DNA of 64,000 nt, taken from positions 646,289,465-646,353,464 of the forward strand of contig NC_090439.1 in the NCBI RefSeq assembly GCF_031143425.1, given 5' to 3'. Source of the stretch: Pleurodeles waltl (taxonomy: Eukaryota > Chordata > Amphibia > Caudata > Salamandridae). The notes under the pieces were generated by a model that worked only from the letters and a program-made list of their open reading frames with translations, did no database searches and was not told the DNA's origin. The position numbers and the translations under genes were made by a program. Shown here piece after piece: positions 57,062-64,000 of this stretch; position 1 is the first letter of the stretch, and every line of letters starts with the position of its first letter.

Positions 57062-59418
57062 CGCAGGCTCCTGCCTGCGCCTCATCACTGGTGGCCTAAT
57101 GGCCATCTTCAAGTAATTATCTTCTGTCTCTCTCTACTCCGGTCTTTTACTTCTACTTCCGTTTTCACTTCCGTTTTCACTTCTGTTTTTATTCCTGTCT
57201 TTTATTCCTTTTTTTCCTTCTTGTCTCTTTTTTCTGTGTTTCTCCCCATGCCGCTGCTGCCCCTGCAGAACACCCTCCTCCCCCGTGAAGCGCTTTTTCT
57301 GCCTGCCCACTTCCCAGCTGACTGGACCCCCTGCCTCCCTCCCCTTCCTAAAGGCAGCTACTGCATGGCTGCACCGCTCCAGCACCCTCCAAGGACCAAA
57401 TTGTGATCCCGCATCAAGCAGGGACAGCCACCTCAAGTGCATACTCCTCAACACGCGCTCCCTCATCAAGCATGCAGTAGAAGCCTGGGACCTCCTTCCG
57501 CTCCTGCAGTAACTGGAATGGAAATGGATGATCAGCAAATCAACCGAAGACCACACAGCCTACAAGAATGCAAGCACCACGCACCACCAGAATATCAGAG
57601 CTGCCAAAACAGCTGTCTTTCAAGCACACCTCAACACCAGCACTCACAACAGCAAAGACCTCTTCACCATCATCACGGAGTTCACGAACCCTGGGACAGG
57701 CATTTCATCCATCCTTCCCAAGACCTCTGAAATGAGCTCGCCACCTTCTTTCACTGAAAAATCCAGGACATTTACGAAGGCTTCAGGAACCAAAACCCAC
57801 TAGCATCCCTCACCACCACAGACCTATCACCTCATCAGATAATGAACTCCTGGACTTCCATCACCAAAGAGGACAAGCAAAGACTGATGAACTCCATCCA
57901 CTCAGGAGCACCCTCAGATCCGTGCCCTCATCGTATCTTCACCCTGGCCAGCACCAACACAGCACAAACTATCAACCAATCCTTCGAGACTGCCACCTTC
58001 CCCTCAGGCTGGAAGCACACCAAAATCGACCCGCTGCTCAAGAAACCTACTGCCAACCCTAGGGAGCTGAAGAACCGCAAACCCATCTCTCTGCTCCCTC
58101 TTCCAACCAAGGTAACAAAGAAGGCCGTCAGCCAGCAACTCACCGAATTCCTCAAAACACACCATCTCCTGGACCCATCCCAATCTGGATTCATAAGCAA
58201 CCACAGCACTGAAACAGCACTCTTAGCAGCCACCAACGACATACACACACATACTGGACCACCAAGGTACGGCCGCACTCATCTTCCTTCACCTCTCCGC
58301 AGCATTTGACACCGTCTCCCACTCTCCCCCCTGTGACAGAATACATGATGCCATCATCCAAGATAAAGCACTGGATGGGATCAAGACCTTCCTCACCGGA
58401 AGAGCACAGTGTCAGACTACCACTGTTCACGTCAATACCCAAAGACATGTTGAAGAGTGCCCTAAGGATCTTCACTCAGTGCAACGCTTTCAACATCTAC
58501 ATGGCCCGCTTGCCAAGATCAAACAACACAGGCTAAACATAGTCTTCTACGCCTACGACACCCAACTGATCCTCTACCTGTCCAAGGGCTCTGAAAAGGC
58601 CAAGAGAAATTTCCACAACAGTCGCCGCCTGGATGGAGACTAGCTGCTTAAAACTCAACACGGACAAGACAGAGATCCTTGTCATCGGCTCCACCCCTTC
58701 TGCCTGGAAAGATTCCTGGCGGCCCACTGCTTGGGAAACACCCCTGTGGACCACACATGCAACCTGGGCATCATCCTGGACTCCTATCTCTATGACCCGC
58801 CAAGTCAACGCCATCTCTTCGTCATGCTTTCACACCCTCCAACTCCTGCTGAAGATTTTCAAGTGGATTCCCTCCGACATGTACAAGACAATAACCCACA
58901 CACTCATCAGCAGCAAACTGGACTACGGGAACACACTCTATGCCAGCATCAATCAAGACTCCAAAGAGTCCAGAATGCAGCAGCCAAGCTCATCCTGGAC
59001 ATCCCCTGAAACAGCCGCATCTCCTCCCACCTCCGAGACCTACACTGGCTCCCAGTCACCAAGCGCATCACATACCAACTCTTGATCCACACCTACAAGG
59101 CACTGTACAACATAGAACTGGCATACCTCAACCAATGCCTCACCTTCTACCTACCAAATAGACAACTTCATTCCTCCCAGCTTGCCCTTGCGGCCATCTG
59201 TTAAATTTGGAAAAGCACAGCAGGAGGAAGATCCTTCTCCTACCTGGCAGCCCGGATACGGAACGCGCGACTTCTCAAGCTCAGGCAGATTGCACCACTG
59301 AAGCGGTTCAGGAAGGACCTCAAGACCTGGCTCTTCAACTGAGCAGCACGCCCACAGACAGCGCCTTCAGACCCTATGGGTGATTAGCCGCGCTCTACAA
59401 ATCTATGATTGATTGAAA
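57062..59418 (+). pseudogene. L2/CR1-like LINE, endonuclease mostly deleted
   Basis: 5' untranslated region from about 57062, then the endonuclease start I-L-L-N-T-R-S-L (about 57446-57470). Within about 60 codons it jumps to the region before RT. The RT palm reads A-A-F-D-T-V-S-H (about 58296-58320) and the active site is Y-A-Y-D-T (about 58549-58563) where Y-A-D-D is expected. The C-terminal R-V-Q-N-A-A-A-K-L-I-L (about 58967-59000), H-L-R-D-L-H-W-L-P-V (about 59022-59052) and W-L-F-N stop (about 59329-59343) are typical. It ends with TGATTGATTGA at 59408-59418, the short-repeat tail of L2-type LINEs. Many stops and frameshifts. Confidence 0.82.
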
Positions 59419-59439
59419 TACCCAGAGTTCTCATTCGCT

Positions 59440-59515
59440 CATTTATAGATATATATATTATTACACACACATACACCTATATAAACACATATATACATAT
59501 ATATATAATTAAATA
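59440..59515. repeat. AT/CA microsatellite
   Basis: Alternating ATATAT and ACACAC runs directly after the LINE tail. Confidence 0.8.
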
Positions 59516-60121
59516 TTCACTGAAAAAAAAAAAAAGGTTAAAGTAACATAGTTAAGTGTGATAAAAAAAAAAGAATGGGTTTTCCTTAGAAATTCACTGG
59601 AAAATAAAAGGTTAAAGTGACGTTATAATTAGGTTATTATCTCAGTGACAACATTAACATTTTGAACTCAAAAACAAGACAAATCACAGAAATTCACAAG
59701 TTATAGTTAGTTAGCACAGCTAACTATAAATTGTGCCCCACCACGCACTGCTTAGGACCTCACTTTTTACTGCACGCTGAATTTTTATGTATTTTGGTCC
59801 CACAGGGTCCTCTATGTCCCCCTAAAAAGGCCTTGTGTGGATGAGTGGATTTGCACCAAAACATAAAAAGCACAATCTGAGGACTAAGATCTAGCTTCCT
59901 GAAAAATTTGGTCTAAGTCTGTTCAGCACTTTAAGCAGTAGTGCTTCTTGAAGAAGGCTCTGTAAAAATGCATGGGGAAATTTGCTTTTGGGATCCCTCG
60001 TAACGGATCACCCTGAAACTTCCCAGGAAGAAGCTCCACAAATATTCTTTGGTTTTTGAAGATTCATCAAGTGGCGCAAACGTTATTAGCAAAAGAAAGA
60101 AAATGCCTTGTCCATAGAAGT
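59516..60121. repeat. Dispersed repeats, no gene
   Basis: 59640-59770 is a third copy of the family at 49490 and 50110. 59810-60120 is a diverged copy of the family at 37380-37790 (GGATTTGCACCAAAACATAA, CTCCACAAATATTCTTTGG). No gene is visible. Confidence 0.5.
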
Positions 60122-60600
60122 ACAAGTTACTTACCTTCGGTAACGAAATATCTGGTAGAGACATATTCTAGTTGCAGATTCCTTAGTATTTCCCCCAGGC
60201 GTCAGACTGGATCTGGAGATTTTTCTTCGAGAAATACCCTTGCGCGTCGGTAGGTGGCGTTGGACGACTTCGCAGGCGTCGTGGTCGCCGTGATGACATC
60301 GGGAGTAGTACATAGACGCAGCCGTCACACAATGACGTCAGTTTCTTTGAACGACTTTCCACGCCAGAGCGCAGAGCCGCTAAGAACACCGAGATTGGTG
60401 CGCCAGAGCTAAGGACCTAAAAGGGGGAATCCCTGTCCCTAGAAATCAGTTTGCAAGCGGAGAGGATTGGTGGGCGGTAAGGAATCTGCAACTACAATAT
60501 GTCTCTGCCAGATATTTCCTTACCGAAGGTAAGTAACTTGTACATATGATAGAGACTTCTAGTTGCAGATTCCTTACCTTAGAAGAAAATACCCAAGCAA
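60122..60600. repeat. DIRS terminal inverted repeat and internal complementary region
   Basis: 60122-60184 (ACAAGTTACTTACCTTCGGT..TCTAGTTGCAGATTCCTTA) is inverted at 60478-60543 (TAAGGAATCTGCAACTACAA..GTAAGTAACTTGTAC), about 290 bp apart. The second arm continues with CTTCTAGTTGCAGATTCCTTACC (60568-60590), a further partial copy. This fits a DIRS end plus internal complementary region used to close the circle. Confidence 0.7.
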
Positions 60601-60677
60601 TGCCATCCTCGGTGGTGGGCTGTGAACCAAGATCATACTAGAAAGTCCTGCAGGACCGAACGACCAAAGTAGCTGTC

Positions 60678-61615
60678 TCAACGGACCTGACTATCCAGAC
60701 AGTAATGCTTAGCAAACGTGTGCAGGGATGCCCACGTAGCTGCTTGACAGATATCTAGGACAGGAACTCCGCGTGCTAACGCAGTGGAAGCAGCAGTTGC
60801 TCTGGTGGAATGAGCACGCAAGCCTTCAGGTTGCTTTTTAGCCAAAGCGTAGCACATTTTGATGCAAATTAGCACCCATTGAGAGATGGTACGCTTTTGC
60901 ACTGCCTTCCCTTTCTTCGCACCCACATAGCCAACAAAGAGTTGATCATCCACCCAGAAATCTTTAGTACGATTGAGGAAGACCGCCAATGCTCTTTTTA
61001 GGTTCAGACGGTGGAGTCTCTCCTCCTCATGGGAAGGATGTGGGGGTGCGTAGAAAGTAGGCAAAGTGATGGACTGGCCTACATGTAATGGTGTAACCAC
61101 CTTAGGAAGGAAGCTCTAGTGCTTAACACCACTTTCTCAGGGTGTACAGACAAGTATGGAGGTTTTAAAGAAAGGGCCTGAAGCTCACTCACCCTGCAAG
61201 AAGAGGCGATAGCGACCAGAAAGACAGTTTTGAAGGTGAGGAGCCGCAAGGGACAATTATGCATTGGCTTAAAGGGGGTACACATCAAATAAGTATGTAC
61301 AAGATTAAGATTCCTCTGAGGCATGATAAATGGAGTGGGAGGAAATGAGTCGGTGAGCCCTTTTAAGAACCTATCCACAATAGAAGATTTAAAGAGTGAG
61401 GGCTGATCAGGTAGCCTAAGAAAGGCAGAAATGGCAGACAAATACCCTTTAAGGCTGCCCAAAGCAGAGCCCTGCTGGGCTAAAGAAAGAATGAATAGAA
61501 GAACCTCTGACAGAGGGGCAGAAAGGGGATCAACAGATTTGTTAGTACACAATGCCACAAATTTATTCCAACGACAGGCGTATACAGTTTTAGTTGATGG
61601 ACGCCTGGCTGCCAA
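60678..61615 (-). pseudogene. DIRS tyrosine recombinase
   Basis: The N-terminal core-binding part (P-S-T-K-T-V-Y, W-N-K-F, G-Y-L-S-A-I) is at 61615-61350. The catalytic Arg is in C-R-V-S-E-L (about 61195). A frameshift near 61095 leads to the 61100-60678 frame with H-S-T-R (second catalytic pair, about 60810) and the nucleophile Tyr in K-H-Y-C-L-D (about 60700). All four main catalytic residues are visible, split over two frames. The enzyme cuts and rejoins DNA through a 3'-phosphotyrosine. Confidence 0.88.
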
Positions 61616-61808
61616 GATAACTTGCAGACTTCGGGTGGAAGGGCAAATGCCGCCAACTGTTGCCGCTCAATCTCCACGCATGAAGGCGGAGGTTGGACAG
61701 GTTCGGGTGGAGAACCGTCCCCTGTTGCTGTAACAGAAGATCTGACCGAAGAGGCAGTATGAGTGGAGGATCGATGGACATGCTCAGTAGCTCTGGATAC
61801 CACGCTCT

Positions 61809-62585
61809 TCAAGCCCAGTCCAGAGCCACCAAGATAACTTGGGCCCGGTCGTTCTTGATTTTCTTGAGAACTCTGGGCAGAAGAGGGATAGGCGGGAAGG
61901 CGTAAAGGAGGCCGGAGCTCCACTCGAGACGAAAAGCGTCTCCGAGCGAGTGTCGCCTTGGAAACTCCAACACGCAAAACAGCTGACATTGCGCGTTCTC
62001 TGCGGAGGCAAACAGATCTAACCAAGGCTCTCCCATCTTGAGAAAGAGACCTTTCGCCACCTGCAGATAGAGAAGTCATTTGTGATCGACTGTGCGTCGG
62101 CGGCTGAGTTCGTCTGCTCTGGCGTTGAGAGCCCGCCAGATGTTGAACCATCAGGGTAATGCCCTGATGTTCCAGCCATGTCCAGAGGCGTAATGCCTCC
62201 TGACAAAAGGGTCCAGGACCCTACCCCGCCCTGTTTGTTGGAGTACCACATGGCGGTAGTGTTGTCCATGAACACCTGCACCACTTTCCCTTTGAGAGAG
62301 GGAAGGAATGCTTTCAACGCAAGCCTGATCGCCCGGAGCTCCAGCATATTTATGTGGAGCCCCGACTCCGCCGGAGATCTCCCCCTCTCCCATGTGGCTG
62401 CCCCAACCCAGAAGTGACGCATCTGTCACTATAGAGAGATCTGGTTGGGGAAGGGAGAGAGATCTGCCATTGACCCAATTTGGATTTGAGAGCCACCACT
62501 GGAGGTCTTTCGCAGTCCCCTCCGAGGTCTGGAACATGTCAGAGAGATTTCCCTGATGTTGTCCTCACTGGAACTTCAGGTCCCA
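61809..62585 (-). pseudogene. DIRS RNase H and following region
   Basis: In frame with RT but after two stops (TAG 62588-62586, TGA shortly after). V-T-D-A-S-L-L-G-W-G at about 62440-62410 gives the first catalytic Asp. A frameshift near 62390 brings L-E-L-R-A-I and M-D-N-T-T-A, and another near 62060 brings D-L-F-A-S-A, typical of DIRS. The remaining tail, 61810-61620, is a Pro/Ser-rich linker to the recombinase. Confidence 0.8.
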
Positions 62586-63890
62586 CTACAGAGCCCGCAT
62601 ATTCCACCTGGCATGTGTTACTAGCAGGATGCAGGAGGCCATGAGTCCCAGCAGCCTCAGAGTCAGTCTCACCGAAACCCAAGACCGAGGCTGAAAGATT
62701 GGAATCATAGCCTGAATGTCTTGGACTCGCTTGTTGGGAGGATAAGCCAGAAATTGCACTGTATCCAGAACAGCTCCAATGAAAGGCATCGCCCGAGAGT
62801 GAGTCAGGTGTGACTTCGGCACGTTTATATTGAACCCCAGCTTGTGCAGGAGGTTCACCGAAGTCTGAAGGTAGGAGATGACTGTCTGGGGCGAAGGCGC
62901 CTTCAACAGCCAGTCGTCGAGGTAGGGGAAGACTGAGACCCCTAACCTGCGCAGATGAGCTGCAACCACCACCATCACTTTCGTGAACACCCGCGGGGCG
63001 CTGGTAAGGCCGAAAGGGAGCAGGATAAACTGAAAGTGCTCGTGACCTACCACGAATCGCAGGTAACATCTGTGGGCAGGCAGGATGGGAATGTGGAAAT
63101 AAGCATCCTGCATGTCCAACGGTACAATCCAGTCTCCTGGGTCCAAGGCAGACAGAACCTGAGCCAGGGTGAGCATTTTGAATTTCTCCTTCTTGAGGAA
63201 GTAGTTCAGGTCCCAAAGGTCTAGGATAGGACATAAGCCCTCGTCCTTCTTTGGTATCAGAAAGTAGCAGGATAACAATGACGATCTACTTCTGGCACAG
63301 GGACCCTTTCTATAGCTCCCTTGGCCAAGAGAGCTGCGACGTTCTGGCGGAGAAGTGCCAAATGATCCTCTGGAAGATGGTGGCATATGTGGTGGTGCAG
63401 ATTCGAAAGGGAGGGAGTAGCCCTTCCTAATGATCTGCAAAACCCACCCGTCTGTGGTGATATGTTCCCAGTGGGGCAGGTGATGGTGGATCCTGCCACC
63501 AACTGGGTGGGAGTGAGGGGACGGACTAGGAGGGTTTGGAGGCTGCAGCAGGGACAGAGGTGGACTGGACAGACCTCTGGTCCCCTGTCCCACGGCCACG
63601 TGGGATTCCTCATCTTTGGTCATGCACAGACTGGAAAGCGTGCGCGGCACGGTAGCTGGGTAGAGGATGCAACAGGGTGCACCTTCTGTGTCCACGAAAG
63701 GGACGAAAAGCTTACTGTGGTGGGCGAGTGGCGGAGGAAAGACCAACGAACCGAGCCATAGCCCGGGAATCCTTGAATCTCTCCAAGGCCGACTCCGCTT
63801 TGGCTCCGAAGAGATGGGTGCCATCAATGGGCATGTCCATGAGTGAATGTTGGACATCCCCCGAAAAGCCAGAAGTGCGTTACAAGGCAT
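62586..63890 (-). pseudogene. DIRS reverse transcriptase
   Basis: A 434-codon open frame. The first half is a low-complexity Pro/Ser linker and gag-pol junction. RT blocks: F-L-I-P-K-K-D (about 63250), L-D-M-Q-D-A-Y-F-H (about 63120, first catalytic Asp), L-P-F-G-L-T-S-A-P-R (about 63010) and F-P-Y-L-D-D-W-L (about 62930, catalytic pair). Y-L-D-D-W is diagnostic of DIRS. It stops at TAG 62588-62586, where an intact element would run on into RNase H. Confidence 0.88.
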
Positions 63891-64000
63891 GGCGCCATAA
63901 GGCTACTGTCACTGCAACCGATCAGCCAAGAGAGTCGGTCGTATCCAGCCTACAACGGATAGGGAACTTCACTGCGTCTCTCCCATCGTTCACTGCTTGG

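Larger units (their letters stand above)
60122..64000 (-). mobile_element. DIRS-type tyrosine-recombinase retrotransposon, 3' part
   Basis: On the - strand the order is RT (63890-62586), RNase H (62537-61809) and tyrosine recombinase (61615-60678), followed by terminal inverted-repeat sequence at 60543-60122. No integrase, LTR or chromodomain. Gag and the 5' end lie past 64000. DIRS elements integrate through a circular DNA and the recombinase (family knowledge). This is a frequent element type in salamander genomes. Several stops and frameshifts make this copy inactive. Confidence 0.9.

Noticed and set aside
63257..63613. 118-codon - strand frame beside DIRS RT
   Set aside because: Overlaps the RT frame and carries no motif; the 63890-62586 frame holds the RT blocks.

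Overview
This is vertebrate genomic DNA made almost entirely of transposable elements, stacked and nested in one another. No host gene, tRNA, rRNA or CRISPR array is visible. The mix is a DIRS element with a YLDDW reverse transcriptase and tyrosine recombinase, large PIF/Harbinger elements with TACAACCCTGGCGGT-type termini, V-clade-like chromovirus, L1, L2/CR1-like and Penelope-like LINE debris, and very abundant newt-type dispersed repeats. This points to a giant salamander genome, most likely a newt such as Pleurodeles. The species is an inference from repeat style.

Layout. 1-14.9 kb: the 3' two thirds of a degraded gamma/epsilon-like endogenous retrovirus on the + strand (end of protease, RT, RNase H, integrase, an extra ORF, env, probable 3' LTR). 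Two elements interrupt it: a 705-bp TTA-flanked MITE in protease (129-833) and a 6.5-kb Ty3/gypsy chromovirus on the - strand in integrase (3560-10103, 5-bp duplication GGAAG). The chromovirus is a shortened tandem copy: LTR fragment, chromodomain tail, LTR, pol, LTR. 14.9-18.4 kb: a truncated copy of a piggyBac-like repeat, a 21-bp-period AT-rich satellite, and a repeat fragment.

18.4-34.7 kb: two partial copies of an LTR-like repeat enclose older Harbinger debris and a large Harbinger element (about 21751-30541). That element carries three genes: a SANT/Myb-like gene with coding minisatellites (- strand), a HARBI1-type DDE transposase (+ strand, divergent), and a second SANT/Myb-like gene (- strand). 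All three have frameshifts or stops but keep recognisable introns. 34.7-36.4 kb: the same 21-bp satellite in inverted orientation.

36.4-50.8 kb: poorly recognisable DNA with a 198-bp TA-flanked MITE, a complete LTR-like repeat (40249-43094), an L1 with decayed ORF1 and ORF2, a Penelope-like element fused to the L1 end, and two opposed Penelope tails that look like decayed hammerhead ribozymes. 50.8-56.4 kb: a 5.56-kb TTAA-bounded piggyBac-like non-autonomous element with about 19 GC-rich double-hairpin units and a 385-bp repeat module. 57.1-59.4 kb: an L2/CR1-like LINE lacking most of its endonuclease. 60.1 kb to the window end: a DIRS retrotransposon on the - strand, continuing past 64000.

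The most unusual structure is the 'hairpin train': long runs of back-to-back perfect stem-loops in two unrelated cut-and-paste elements (129-833 and 50823-56384). In the second, stems in different units carry compensating base changes.
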